From Bacillus yapensis (lineage in GTDB: Bacteria > Bacillota > Bacilli > Bacillales > Cytobacillaceae), in NCBI RefSeq assembly GCF_005280205.1, contig NZ_SUND01000004.1, positions 1 through 64,000 of the forward strand: a stretch of 64,000 nt of DNA. The letters run 5' to 3'. Below are positions 26,990 to 35,604 of this stretch, piece by piece. The stretch's first letter is position 1; every line of letters begins with the position of its first letter. The notes below the pieces were generated by a model. It ran no database searches. It saw nothing but the letters and a program-made list of their open reading frames with translations, and had not been told where the DNA came from. Position numbers and translations under genes: made by a program.

Positions 26990-27133
26990 ATGAACAAAAA
27001 CGATGGCAAAGATATGCGTAAAAACGCACCAAAAGGACATAATTCAGGTCAACCAGAACCATTAAGCGGTTCTAAGAAGGTAAAAAACCGTAACCATACT
27101 CGAGCAAAAAATAATCAACATCATGATTTGTAA
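26990..27133 (+). CDS. sspP: Small acid-soluble spore protein P (SspP)
   Basis: This 47-residue basic protein is nearly identical in plan to B. subtilis Ssp[32 protein letters not shown], and a His-rich end. TAGGAGGGAT precedes the ATG. Here sspO and sspP are separated by a repeat and a small gene. Confidence 0.95.
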   Translation: MNKNDGKDMRKNAPKGHNSGQPEPLSGSKKVKNRNHTRAKNNQHHDL

Positions 27134-27140
27134 AGAAAAA

Positions 27141-27171
27141 GAAGCTGTTGTTTACAACATACAACAGCTTC
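27141..27171. terminator. Bidirectional terminator between sspP and selA
   Basis: GAAGCTGTTGT (27141-27151) pairs perfectly with ACAACAGCTTC (27161-27171). Confidence 0.9.
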
Positions 27172-27175
27172 CCTT

Positions 27176-28582
27176 TTATAATGTGCTTAATGCTTGAAGA
27201 ACAAACTGCTCTTCCTCTTTGGTCATACATCTTAAATCGATAACGACTTCTTCTTTTTGGATTCTCGTTATGATTGCTGGTGTAAATTCAGTTCTTAGTT
27301 TTCGTGCTACCTGTTCGGCAGACAGTGACTGGTGCCTTAGGACAGCAACGTATGTTGGGAGCTCCACATCAGGCATTGTGCCCCCTCCCACTTGGCTAAC
27401 ACTTTCTTCGCTATGGGCAATAAATATATTCGTTATGGCTCGTAATGATTCGATAAAAGACTCGCTTCTTTCTTTTAACGTTTCTTTACTCGTTAACAGA
27501 TCGCGTACAACAGGGATGTTTTTGATGCTCTCTTCCCCTTTTAGATAATCAATTAACGTTCCTTCTAGCGCAGCTAATGTTAATTTGTCTACTCGAAGTA
27601 CACGAGCGAGCTGATTCTTTTTTAAACGATCAATGAGTTCTTTTTTTCCGGCGATGATGCCAGCTTGAGGTCCACCAAGAAGCTTATCACCACTAAAGGA
27701 TACGATATCGACTCCTTTGGCTAGAACTTCACTAACGACAGGCTCCTCTCCGATGCCATGCTTCTGGTAATTATAAAGAGCCCCGCTTCCTAAATCTTCA
27801 TAAAATAAAACATTTTCATGAGCAGCTCCAAGCTGGGCTAACTCTTCTGTACCTACTGATTTTGTAAAACCGATTACCTTAAAATTACTCGTATGTACTT
27901 TCATCAGCATTGCTGTGTTTTCATTTATAGCTCTTTCGTAATCCTGTAGATGTGTTTTATTTGTTGTGCCAACTTCTACAAGGTTAGCCCCGCTTTCCTC
28001 CATAATAGAAGAAATGCGGAATGAGCCACCAATTTCGACCAGCTCCCCACGGGATACAATGACTTCTTTGTTATGTGCTAGTTCTCGTAAAATCAAATAA
28101 ACTGCAGCTGCGTTATTATTCACGACCATTGCAGCCTCAGCACCAGTAATTTCCTTTATTAATTTTTCGGCATGTGCATGTCGAGAGCCCCTCTCTCCTT
28201 CTTCAAGCTTATATTCAAGGTTTGAATAGGATTTTGCTGTCTCAACGACATGCTCAATGGCCTTGTCGCTCATTCGTGCTCTACCTAAGTTTGTATGTAA
28301 AATCGTGCCGGTTCCATTGATGACTTGTTTTAATGTGTATTGGAATTGATTTGTAAGCTTCTCATTGAGTTCTTTAAACAAGAACTCGATGAAATCTTGA
28401 TTTCCTGGCTCAGGACTAGTCCATTTTTCCTGTAATAATAAGTTGCGGTATTGTTCGAGTGTTTCTTTTACTAGTTTTGTTAAATGCTGTTCTGTAATTT
28501 CAAATTCCTTAATTAGTTCATGAAATCGATAATCTTTTTGTATTTCATGAACAGCCGGTAAGTAGCGTACTAATTGCTTCAT
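27176..28582 (-). CDS. selA: L-seryl-tRNA(Sec) selenium transferase
   Basis: This 468-residue PLP enzyme converts seryl-tRNA(Sec) to selenocysteyl-tRNA(Sec) using selenophosphate from SelD. It has the SelA N-terminal helical domain, GTILHTNLGRA (94-103), the NNNAAAVYL patch, and the PLP lysine Lys300 in SFSGDKLLGGPQAG. The length is normal. GGAGGG lies eight bases before the ATG. It is transcribed in the same direction as the SelW-like gene upstream, with a terminator between them. Confidence 0.96.
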   Translation of the reverse strand: MKQLVRYLPAVHEIQKDYRFHELIKEFEITEQHLTKLVKETLEQYRNLLLQEKWTSPEPGNQDFIEFLFKELNEKLTNQFQYTLKQVINGTGTILHTNLGRARMSDKAIEHVVETAKSYSNLEYKLEEGERGSRHAHAEKLIKEITGAEAAMVVNNNAAAVYLILRELAHNKEVIVSRGELVEIGGSFRISSIMEESGANLVEVGTTNKTHLQDYERAINENTAMLMKVHTSNFKVIGFTKSVGTEELAQLGAAHENVLFYEDLGSGALYNYQKHGIGEEPVVSEVLAKGVDIVSFSGDKLLGGPQAGIIAGKKELIDRLKKNQLARVLRVDKLTLAALEGTLIDYLKGEESIKNIPVVRDLLTSKETLKERSESFIESLRAITNIFIAHSEESVSQVGGGTMPDVELPTYVAVLRHQSLSAEQVARKLRTEFTPAIITRIQKEEVVIDLRCMTKEEEQFVLQALSTL

Positions 28583-28632
28583 ATTCAGAACCCTCCATCA
28601 AATGCTATCCCCAGCCCCATTATACCAAATAA

Positions 28633-28664
28633 AAAGAACCTCCATCCATCGGACGAGGTTCTTT
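28633..28664 (-). terminator. Terminator of the SelW-like gene
   Basis: AAAGAACCTC pairs with GAGGTTCTTT. The minus strand continues with a T-rich run towards selA. Confidence 0.82.
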
Positions 28665-28669
28665 CGTAT

Positions 28670-28906
28670 TTAAGCTTCCATTTTAGCAATTATATCGGCG
28701 CTCTTTGGAAATAATCCTATATCGAGCTTGGAATAGATTTTCTCACCGTTTACCGTTACTTCAAAAGCCCCACCAGAGCTAGGAATAAGGTTCATGTTGC
28801 TAATTTCAGAACGGAAATGCGTAAATAATTCTTCCGCGAGACTCGCGGCTTTTGGTGCAAAGTTTCACTGCATACAAAACTCAACGGTTACCTCATAACG
28901 ATTCAT
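28670..28906 (-). CDS. SelW-like (Rdx family) selenoprotein with CxxU motif
   Basis: From ATG 28906 (GGAGGAGC five bases upstream) the frame has TGA at 28865-28867 (codon 14) and ends at TAA 28670-28672, giving 78 residues. It reads VEFCMQ-U-NFAPKAASL, then LIPSSGGAFEVTVNGE and IYSKLDIGLFPK. This is the thioredoxin-like Rdx (SelW/SelT/SelH) fold, whose redox motif is CxxC or CxxU. The TGA sits exactly at the second redox position, the rest is intact, and a perfect 6-bp hairpin follows it. It is likely a small thiol oxidoreductase of unknown target. Location beside selA and selD strongly supports selenocysteine decoding. Confidence 0.93.
28834..28848 (-). promoter_or_regulatory. Candidate bacterial SECIS hairpin of the SelW-like gene
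   Basis: CCGCGA-GTC-TCGCGG (minus strand) is a perfect 6-bp stem with a 3-base loop, located 17-31 nt after the TGA codon. Confidence 0.7.
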
Positions 28907-29198
28907 GTAATGCTCCTCCTCGTAATCCGTAAAAAATTCACAAAAAGTTCATAGATGTGATTACCGCTATTGTATGATAAATGGTCAACTTGTGACAAAT
29001 TTTTGGATTTTGAACAAAAAATAGGTCGAATGAATTATAAATATCCATCTTTTATACTACGACTTATGTATCAATTATTCTACTGAGATAATATTCTGTC
29101 AAAACGTTATTCCAATGGACTCCTCCGTTTTATATAATTAGCAATTATTGGAGTAGGAAATTTTCTCTAAAAAATACATATTAAAGGGGTTTTGGAAT
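28907..29198. other. Intergenic region between the SelW-like gene and the STAS-like gene
   Basis: About 290 AT-rich bases between divergent genes must hold both promoters. I could not assign boxes with confidence. No tRNA-like cloverleaf (in particular no tRNA-Sec) is visible. Confidence 0.4.
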
Positions 29199-29549
29199 AT
29201 GGCTAAAGAAGGATCTTTCTCTATTAATGTCAATCGCGCAGAAAAAACAGTTGATCTAGTAATAGTGGGTACATTTACTCCTGAGCAAGTTCAAGAATTT
29301 GTTTCTGATTATACTACAAAAGCAAAAAGTATTAATGCAAGTGAATTTACTTTGAATGCAGATTCAACGGACATGGATGTTCTTACTCAGGAAATGGTAC
29401 CAGCTTTAGAAAATACCATTCGTATGTATCAACAAACTGGGTTTGAAAAACTGGTTGTTTCAATTAAGAAAAACCCAATTCTTAAAATGCAGTTAAATAG
29501 AATCTTTAAGAACACTGGCTTCACAAACGCAGAAGTAAAAGAAATCTAA
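29199..29549 (+). CDS. STAS/SpoIIAA-like small protein, unknown role
   Basis: This 116-residue protein has alternating strands and helices (FSINVNRAEKTVDLVIVGTF, then FTLNADSTDMDVLTQEMVP). The layout resembles STAS-type or SpoIIAA-like domains, but no conserved phospho-Ser motif is evident. AAAGGGG precedes the ATG. It is followed after a terminator by the KAS III-like gene. The similarity is structural impression only. Confidence 0.6.
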   Translation: MAKEGSFSINVNRAEKTVDLVIVGTFTPEQVQEFVSDYTTKAKSINASEFTLNADSTDMDVLTQEMVPALENTIRMYQQTGFEKLVVSIKKNPILKMQLNRIFKNTGFTNAEVKEI

Positions 29550-29605
29550 ACTTAAGCTTGCTCTCATTAGCAGTTCGCTAAAGATGAGACATTATTAATA
29601 TTGGA

Positions 29606-29634
29606 AACAAGGCTCTAGCAGTCTTGTTTTTTTT
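29606..29634 (+). terminator. Terminator after the STAS-like gene
   Basis: AACAAG (29606-29611) pairs with CTTGTT (29623-29628), followed by TTTTTT. Confidence 0.7.
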
Positions 29635-29657
29635 CAATAGAAAAGGAGTTATGCATA

Positions 29658-30644
29658 ATGGTAAATATAAAAATTAGAGAAATGGCTATTTATCACCCGG
29701 AACATGCTGTCGATAATGACTTTTTTATCGATCATTTCAAAAATAAAGGTCGTGATTCCACGAATTTCATTCAAAATATTCTAGGGCGAGAAAATCGCTA
29801 TGTGATTAATGATAACAATGAATCAAGTCTCACGATGGCTTATGAAGCTTCGAAACTTGTTTTAGAAAAAGCAAATCTATCAGGTCAAGAATTAGATATC
29901 ATCATGTTCTCCTCGCAAACACCTGAATACTTAGCAACATCCAATGCTATTCAATTACATGCCAAGCTCCAAGCGGGTCATAAAACACAAGTGTTGGATA
30001 CGAATGCAAACTGTGCAGGAATGCTCGTCGCAATCGATTATGCATCCCGATATATGATGTCAAACCCTCATGTCCAAACTGCGCTCGTGGTTGGTTCTGA
30101 TTACAATACACTTATGAGCAATCCGGAAGAAGAAATTACATATGCGAACTTTGGTGACGCGGCGTGTGCTGTTATTTTAGAAAAGACAGAAGAAAGTAAA
30201 GGTTTTATGGATTCCATTTACTTTACTGATTCTGTTACGAGCACGAATACAAACTTCCCTCGTCACGGGTTATCAGGTGCAATTAAGGAAAAACAAGATC
30301 AATCGATGCAATGGATTCCGTTTGATGGAAGTATTGCAATGCCTCCTACCTACGAAATGTTTGAAACAATTTTATCAAGAAATAATTATACGATGAGGGA
30401 TTTAGATGCTTATTGCTTCTCTCAATTTTCGATCGCGAATATTAAAACGATTCAAGAACACTATGGTTTAGATGAAAATAAGATTATGTATGTAGGTGAC
30501 CGCTATGGTTACACGGGGACAACGAGTCCATTAATGGCTTTTTATGACGGGATTGAAACAGGTAGAATTAAACGTGGCGATACGGTTCTCTTCTGGACCA
30601 TTGGTGGCGGTTATCAGCTTGTTGCGATGTTATTGAAATACTAA
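29658..30644 (+). CDS. FabH-like ketoacyl-ACP synthase III homologue with altered catalytic residues
   Basis: This 328-residue thiolase-fold protein has the nucleophile Cys119 in NANCAGMLVAIDYA and the FGDAACAVIL segment of KAS III enzymes. The usual His motif (FHQAN) is replaced by YCFSQFSIAN and the Asn motif (GNTSAAS) by GYTGTTS, so the His and Asn of the triad are not in place. It may therefore be an acyl transferase or non-condensing homologue rather than a housekeeping FabH. AAAAGGAG precedes the ATG. It stands between the SelW-like gene and selD. Confidence 0.8.
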   Translation: MVNIKIREMAIYHPEHAVDNDFFIDHFKNKGRDSTNFIQNILGRENRYVINDNNESSLTMAYEASKLVLEKANLSGQELDIIMFSSQTPEYLATSNAIQLHAKLQAGHKTQVLDTNANCAGMLVAIDYASRYMMSNPHVQTALVVGSDYNTLMSNPEEEITYANFGDAACAVILEKTEESKGFMDSIYFTDSVTSTNTNFPRHGLSGAIKEKQDQSMQWIPFDGSIAMPPTYEMFETILSRNNYTMRDLDAYCFSQFSIANIKTIQEHYGLDENKIMYVGDRYGYTGTTSPLMAFYDGIETGRIKRGDTVLFWTIGGGYQLVAMLLKY

Positions 30645-30708
30645 TCGCATCCTTTAAAAGTGATTTTCCCCTTCACAAACGTTATACTTATTATTGGAGG
30701 TGGACAAC

Positions 30709-31761
30709 ATGCGAGAAGAAGAAAAAATTCGTCTTACTTCATTTTCAACGAAAGCTGGTTGAGGCTGTAAAATTGGTCCAGAGGACCTGGCGCAGGTTCT
30801 GCGTCTTTTACCAAAGCACGACCCTACCCCTGAGCTACTTGTCGGTCATGAAACGAGTGACGATGCTGGGGTTTATAAATTAACTGAAGACATTGCCCTT
30901 GTACAAACCCTTGATTACTTCACTCCGATTGTGGATGATCCATATATGTTTGGACAGATTGCTGCGGCGAACGCTTTAAGTGATGTTTATGCGATGGGTG
31001 GCACACCAAAAACAGTACTGAATATTGTTGGCTATCCTGTGAAAAAACTTGGTCCAGATATTCTTTCTGAGATTTTACGTGGAGCAAGTGACAAAGTTGT
31101 CGAATCTGGAGCGGTAACAATCGGTGGCCATTCTATCGATGACCAGGAACCGAAGTTCGGACTTTCCGTGACAGGTATTGTACATCCTGAACGTATTTGG
31201 AAAAATGTTGGCGCTAAGCCTGGTGACTTGCTTGTTTTAACGAAACCAATTGGTGTCGGCATTATGACAACTGGTATTAAGCGTGAAGCTGTTACCGTGG
31301 AACAAGAGAAAATCGTGACAGATGTGATGGCAAGCTTGAATAAGCTGGCTGCTGAACCTTTACACCAATTCTCTCCACATGCTGTAACAGATGTAACTGG
31401 CTTTGGCCTTTTAGGTCACGGGAGTGAAATGGCAACTGGAAGCAATGTAACTTTAGAAATTTCATTATCCGCTGTTCCGATTTTAGAAGGTACACTAGAT
31501 CTAGCAAAGCAAGGTGTCGTCCCTGGTGGCTCAAAATCTAATCATAAATGGCTAGAAAATGATGTTCATTACGAGGGTATCTCACTAGAAGAACAATTGA
31601 TCTTATGTGATTCGATTACTTCTGGTGGACTTTTAGTGGCACTATCTGAGGAGGAAGCTTCTCAATATGTAACGGCTCTACATGAAGCGGGTCTTGAAAT
31701 TGCTACGATCATTGGAAAAGTGACGGAGAAAAAAGATAAGTTAATCTATGTGAATCGTTAA
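30709..31761 (+). CDS. selD: Selenide, water dikinase SelD, itself a selenoprotein
   Basis: From ATG 30709 (GGAGGTGG upstream) the frame meets TGA at 30760-30762 (codon 18) and continues to TAA at 31759-31761, 350 residues in all. It reads STKAG-U-GCKIGPEDL, where other SelD proteins have Cys17 or Sec before GCKI. Further AIRS-family motifs follow: ETSDDAGVY, TLDYFTPIVDDP, GGHSIDDQEPKFGL, DVTGFGLLGH and ITSGGLL. SelD makes selenophosphate from selenide and ATP for SelA. The length equals that of E. coli SelD (about 347). A stem-loop follows the TGA. Without Sec decoding the gene would appear as a 17-codon peptide plus an N-terminally truncated ORF. Confidence 0.95.
30779..30801 (+). promoter_or_regulatory. 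Candidate bacterial SECIS hairpin of selD
   Basis: CAGA-(GG)-ACCTG-GCG-CAGGT-TCTG gives nine pairs with a GG bulge and a GCG loop, 17-39 nt after the TGA. An alternative smaller hairpin, GGTCC-AGA-GGACC, overlaps its left arm. Confidence 0.65.
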
Positions 31762-31767
31762 TGAAGC

Positions 31768-31803
31768 AAAAGGACATTACGTGTTAAATGTAATGTCCTT
31801 TTT
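31768..31803 (+). terminator. Terminator of selD
   Basis: AAAAGGACATTAC pairs perfectly with GTAATGTCCTTTT. Confidence 0.92.
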
Positions 31804-31823
31804 ATTCTTCGTCACCGGCTTAT

Positions 31824-32009
31824 TTAAATATATCCTAGAAAGATAAAGTACTCTTTTAACTCAGCTTCTGAGATACTGATCCGTTCAGTTAAATCGTTTG
31901 TCCGTAAGACAAACTCTTTTACACCGATAAACTCTGACTCGGCAACAAGGTAAAAGCGAGTACCCTTCCTCTTCCCTTTAAAAGCTTTTTTCAATTTGTA
32001 TTTCTTCAT
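31824..32009 (-). CDS. Small basic hypothetical protein
   Basis: This 61-residue protein begins MKKYKLKKAFKGKRKGTRFY and is Lys-rich at the N-terminus, with a mixed strand/helix remainder (ESEFIGVKEFVLRTND, ISEAELKEYFIFLGYI). GAGG lies seven bases before the ATG. It is soluble, and I recognise no family. It could be a small nucleic-acid-binding protein given its charge, but that is a guess. Confidence 0.6.
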   Translation of the reverse strand: MKKYKLKKAFKGKRKGTRFYLVAESEFIGVKEFVLRTNDLTERISISEAELKEYFIFLGYI

Positions 32010-32435
32010 TTTAAAACCTCAGATGTCTAATTTAATGGATATGGAAAAATAGATTATAGGTAAAACCTATCTTAGTTACGTTTCGTATATAAAGTAAAGT
32101 TTTAACATGTTTTTGATGCCGGTCTGAACGCCATCTATACATATTATATCAAAATTTTCGATTGCTTCTGTAAACCGTGCAGGGTTCTTTCTTATTATAT
32201 CAAAACAAAAAGCCAGCAGTTTAACTGCTGACTTATAACATGACGTTATTGATAATTTAGAATCTAAAGTAAGTAAAAATGCATCATGATAAGGAAAAAA
32301 TTAATGCCCACTTTAATAGCCATTTTATCCAACACATCCTATTCTCTAAAGAATATTATGCCGATTACATTTTAAATGTAACATGAAAATATTTAGCTAT
32401 TGTAAATTGAACATAAATATTTGTTTAACTAGAGA
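32010..32435. other. Intergenic region between the 61-residue gene and psuG
   Basis: About 425 AT-rich bases. It holds a minus-strand terminator-like hairpin at 32211-32233, two copies of ATTATATCAAAA (near 32148 and 32194) that read TTTTGATATAAT on the minus strand and could be -10 regions, and a TTACATTT/AAATGTAA palindrome near 32368. No gene is supported. Confidence 0.5.
32205..32233 (-). terminator. Minus-strand terminator, probably of psuK-psuG
   Basis: CAGCAGTT pairs with AACTGCTG (32211-32233 overall), with a T-rich tract following on the minus strand. It lies about 200 bases after psuG. Confidence 0.65.
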
Positions 32436-33347
32436 TTATTTTGTATAAAAGCTTAAAGCAATCTCTGCGCCTAAGCGAGCATTGTTTTTCACTAATTCTA
32501 TATTCGACAATAGGCTCTTACCATCTGTTAGTTCCTTCACTTTCGCAAGTAAGAATGGCGTAGTATCTTTCCCTGAAATATGATTTGCCTCAGCTTCCTG
32601 TAAGGCAGATTCAATTACTTCGGTAATCTCCTCTTCATCCATTGCATGCTCTTCTGGGATTGGGTTGGCGATGACCGCTCCCCCCTTCAAATTCAGCTCC
32701 CATTTTGTCTTTAAGGTTGCTGCAATTTCTTCCGCTGTATCAGCTTGAAAATTGACGGCAAAATCACTCGTTCTTGTATAGAACGCAGGTAATACATTAG
32801 TTTGATAGCCGATTACTGGTACGCCTTTAGTTTCTAAGTATTCCATTGTTAGACCTAAATCAAGAATGGATTTCGCACCTGCACAAATAACTGCCACATT
32901 TGTGTTTGCTAATTCTTCAAGGTCAGCAGAAATGTCCATTGTAGTCTCCGCTCCTCTATGAACGCCACCGATTCCACCAGTTACGAAAATGCGAATATCT
33001 GCTAAATCAGCACAAATCATTGTTGCGGCTACAGTAGTTGCCCCCATTTTCTTCGTTGCGAGTAAGTATGGTAAGTCACGTCGAGATGCTTTGGCCACAT
33101 CTGTACTTTTTCCAAACATTTCGAGCTCTTCATCAGAAAGTCCAATTTTGATCTTCCCGTTTACTAAAGCGATGGTTGCTGGAACTGCTCCTTTCTCGCG
33201 AATGATTTGTTCTACCTCACGAGCAGTTTTCACGTTTTGTGGATAAGGCATTCCATGAGAGATAATCGTTGATTCCAACGCGACAATTGGTTTTCCTTGC
33301 TCCTTGGCAGCTTTTACCTCTTCTGATAACACGATATATTGTTCCAT
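32436..33347 (-). CDS. psuG: Pseudouridine-5'-phosphate glycosidase
   Basis: This 303-residue enzyme splits pseudouridine 5'-phosphate into uracil and ribose 5-phosphate. Family motifs are clear: [17 protein letters not shown], the lysine-bearing [12 protein letters not shown] block, [23 protein letters not shown] (given here in part), and a C-terminal NARLGAEIA. The ATG overlaps the psuK stop by one base (TAATG). The two-gene order kinase-glycosidase is the usual pseudouridine catabolic unit. Confidence 0.95.
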   Translation of the reverse strand: MEQYIVLSEEVKAAKEQGKPIVALESTIISHGMPYPQNVKTAREVEQIIREKGAVPATIALVNGKIKIGLSDEELEMFGKSTDVAKASRRDLPYLLATKKMGATTVAATMICADLADIRIFVTGGIGGVHRGAETTMDISADLEELANTNVAVICAGAKSILDLGLTMEYLETKGVPVIGYQTNVLPAFYTRTSDFAVNFQADTAEEIAATLKTKWELNLKGGAVIANPIPEEHAMDEEEITEVIESALQEAEANHISGKDTTPFLLAKVKELTDGKSLLSNIELVKNNARLGAEIALSFYTK

Positions 33348-34453
33348 TATTTCATTTCCTCCATATCTTGTTGTAATTGAATTGCTGAAAGTTCTGGCCG
33401 TACCGTATATGGTGATTGAGATGTTTTAGAAGCATTTACCGTTGCGGTTTGCCCAATTTCCCTTAGGTCTTTTCCTTCTAGCCATGCGTAAATTGCCGCT
33501 GAGCTAAACGCGTCTCCCGCTCCTGTTACATCGACAATTTTTTCTGATACGATCGCTGGGATATGAATGACTTCGTTTTGATTTCCGATCATAGCCCCTT
33601 CTTTTCCTTTTGTAATCACGACATTCTTGATGCCTAAAGATAACCACTTTTCTACAGCTTGTTTCCAAGACTCATGACCGCGAATATCTTTATTAAAATA
33701 GGCTTCAGTTTCATCGCGATTGGCAATCAACCATGTCACGCAGCTTAAATCACTTGGTAATCTTTTCATTTTCGGTGAGGATACTGGGATAAGGATAAGT
33801 GGCTTTTCCTCCCTTTTTGCAAAATCGCACAAGTATTCCAGCGTGCTTTTAGGAATATTCAAATCTGCGATAATGCATTTTGCCCGCCTTAGCAAGGCAT
33901 CTTGCTTGTATAATAGTTCTGGAGTAATAGCTTCATAGATTTCCATATCGGCTAATGCAATGACCATTTCTCCGGTGGAATCTAGCACAGCAGTATAGGA
34001 ACCCGTAGATTCGTCAGTAATCTGTGTAACTTGGTCTAAGTTCATATAAGGAGACGAAACTTCTTTGATATAATTCCAGTCTGCATCTTCCCCGCTACAA
34101 GTGATTAAGGAAACATCCATACCTAATCGACCGAGGTTCTCGGCAATATTTCTTGCCACACCACCAGCACTTTGCGTCGTTTTTGTCGGATTGGAAGTCC
34201 CGATCCGAACCATTTCATTTAAGTAGGATTTTCGGTCGATATTCGCCCCGCCAATACAAACAATCGGTTCGTTTTCAGCGATTACGTATGCTCGGCCAAT
34301 AATTTTTCCTTTTTTGATCAATCCTGAAATCATATTGGCTACGGTCGGTCGTGAAACATTTAAGGAATTAGCCAACTCTTGTTGTGTAATATAGGGATTC
34401 CTTCGAATTTCATTCAGCAAAAATTGTTCTTTTTCTGATAATTGTTCTGACAT
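33347..34453 (-). CDS. psuK: Pseudouridine kinase (PfkB family) with N-terminal HTH domain
   Basis: This 368-residue protein is a fusion. Residues 5-55 form a winged HTH ([20 protein letters not shown], then [17 protein letters not shown]). Residues 67-360 are a PfkB sugar kinase with [11 protein letters not shown], the signature [12 protein letters not shown] (catalytic Asp) and a conserved [15 protein letters not shown]. It phosphorylates pseudouridine for PsuG. The HTH suggests it also regulates its own operon, and two matching palindromes lie just upstream. Its start lies 17 bases downstream of the nearer one. Confidence 0.9.
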   Translation of the reverse strand: MSEQLSEKEQFLLNEIRRNPYITQQELANSLNVSRPTVANMISGLIKKGKIIGRAYVIAENEPIVCIGGANIDRKSYLNEMVRIGTSNPTKTTQSAGGVARNIAENLGRLGMDVSLITCSGEDADWNYIKEVSSPYMNLDQVTQITDESTGSYTAVLDSTGEMVIALADMEIYEAITPELLYKQDALLRRAKCIIADLNIPKSTLEYLCDFAKREEKPLILIPVSSPKMKRLPSDLSCVTWLIANRDETEAYFNKDIRGHESWKQAVEKWLSLGIKNVVITKGKEGAMIGNQNEVIHIPAIVSEKIVDVTGAGDAFSSAAIYAWLEGKDLREIGQTATVNASKTSQSPYTVRPELSAIQLQQDMEEMK

Positions 34454-34470
34454 TTTCTCACCTCACCACC

Positions 34471-34506
34471 AAACATTTGTTTATATTTTTAAACTTATGT
34501 TTATAT
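34471..34506. promoter_or_regulatory. Tandem palindromic operators upstream of psuK
   Basis: AAACATTTGTTTATAT (34471-34486) and AAACTTATGTTTATAT (34491-34506) are direct repeats spaced 20 bp (two helical turns). Each is a palindrome AAAC-N4-GTTT. They are good candidate sites for the HTH domain of PsuK; that assignment is inference. Confidence 0.6.
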
Positions 34507-34675
34507 CATATTTCTTTTTTTTATAAAAATCTATCTTTTTTGAAAAAAAACAGTATTCGACCATATAGAAAATTTTCTAATTTTGATAATTTGAACAATA
34601 TGTTAAAATCGGTTAGAAAAGAAGTCTACTATATTTTCTATAAAAATTTAGCTTAGAAGAGGAGGAATGTTTTTA

Positions 34676-35452
34676 GTGAAATCATTCGAATTTACAGTGG
34701 AAGAAAGGATTTATAAAAATGTAGAAAATAGAGATTTAAAGTTATATATCTTTAATCCTCAAAATTTACTCTTAGATAGGACGGCTATTCTATTTTTTCA
34801 TGGTGGTAGCTATGTTAAGAGTGATCGAACACCTTTAGCTTTTGAACATCATGCTGAACTATATGCTTCAAAAGGTATTGTAGCAATTTGTGTAGATTAT
34901 CGAACAACTAATGATACTGAAGCCTTTTCTCCTCTTTATGCTATATCTGATGCAAAATCCTCCATACAATGGGTTCGGCAACATCATCAAGAATTAGGGG
35001 TTAATTCCAACAAAATAATTATTTGTGGAGCTTCGTCTGGTGGTTTTACAGTGCTTTGTTCTGTGTTAGTCAAAGATGTGTTTGAGTTGGAAGGAGACTA
35101 TACGAATAATATCCCCGATGCCTTAGTTATGTTCAATCCAGGAGTAGATGGTGTAGAGGTATTGAATAGACTTTTCCCAGAGTTAAGTGATAAAGCAGAA
35201 AACTTGTCACCTTTACATAATATTGTAAGCGACTTACCACCTTTAATCTTGTTTATAGGGACGGATGACATTATATATGGAAGTAATAAAGAATTTTATG
35301 AAAAATGGATTGAATATGGAAACCAATGCACTTTTCATACTTATGAAGGAATGTCACATGGTTTCTTTAATTATGGAACATTTGACAATAAGCCTTTTAA
35401 AGAAACAAATGAGGAAATAGAGAAATTTATGAAAACTTTGGGATTGTTATAG
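34676..35452 (+). CDS. Alpha/beta hydrolase (hormone-sensitive lipase / BD-FAE type esterase)
   Basis: This 258-residue esterase has the oxyanion motif FFHGGSYV, the nucleophile elbow CGASSGG (Ser within GxSxG), an acid residue in FIGTDDIIYG and the catalytic His in GMSHGFFNY. It should hydrolyse small carboxyl esters in the cytoplasm. GTG 34676 is preferred because AGGAGG lies ten bases away; ATG 34667 directly touches the ribosome site. Its low GC differs somewhat from the psu genes. Confidence 0.85.
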   Translation: MKSFEFTVEERIYKNVENRDLKLYIFNPQNLLLDRTAILFFHGGSYVKSDRTPLAFEHHAELYASKGIVAICVDYRTTNDTEAFSPLYAISDAKSSIQWVRQHHQELGVNSNKIIICGASSGGFTVLCSVLVKDVFELEGDYTNNIPDALVMFNPGVDGVEVLNRLFPELSDKAENLSPLHNIVSDLPPLILFIGTDDIIYGSNKEFYEKWIEYGNQCTFHTYEGMSHGFFNYGTFDNKPFKETNEEIEKFMKTLGLL

Positions 35453-35566
35453 AAAATGATTATAATGCAACTCATTTGTTAAATGCTCTGACGAGAGATG
35501 CATTGCCAACTTATTCAGCAGATTATCGTAACAGCAACTAACTTTAACATAGCATAAAAGCAAAAA

Positions 35567-35594
35567 AACAAGCCTACACGAGGTAGACTTGTTT
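35567..35594. terminator. Bidirectional terminator between the hydrolase gene and tdh
   Basis: AACAAG-C-CTAC pairs with GTAG-A-CTTGTT, with A and T runs on the two sides. Confidence 0.82.
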
Positions 35595-35604
35595 TCAAGT
35601 TATA

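Noticed and set aside
35457-35541. Short plus-strand frame ending in ADYRNSN after the hydrolase
   Set aside because: It is in a different frame from the hydrolase, has no start or ribosome site, and gave no recognisable family; not enough to call a relic.
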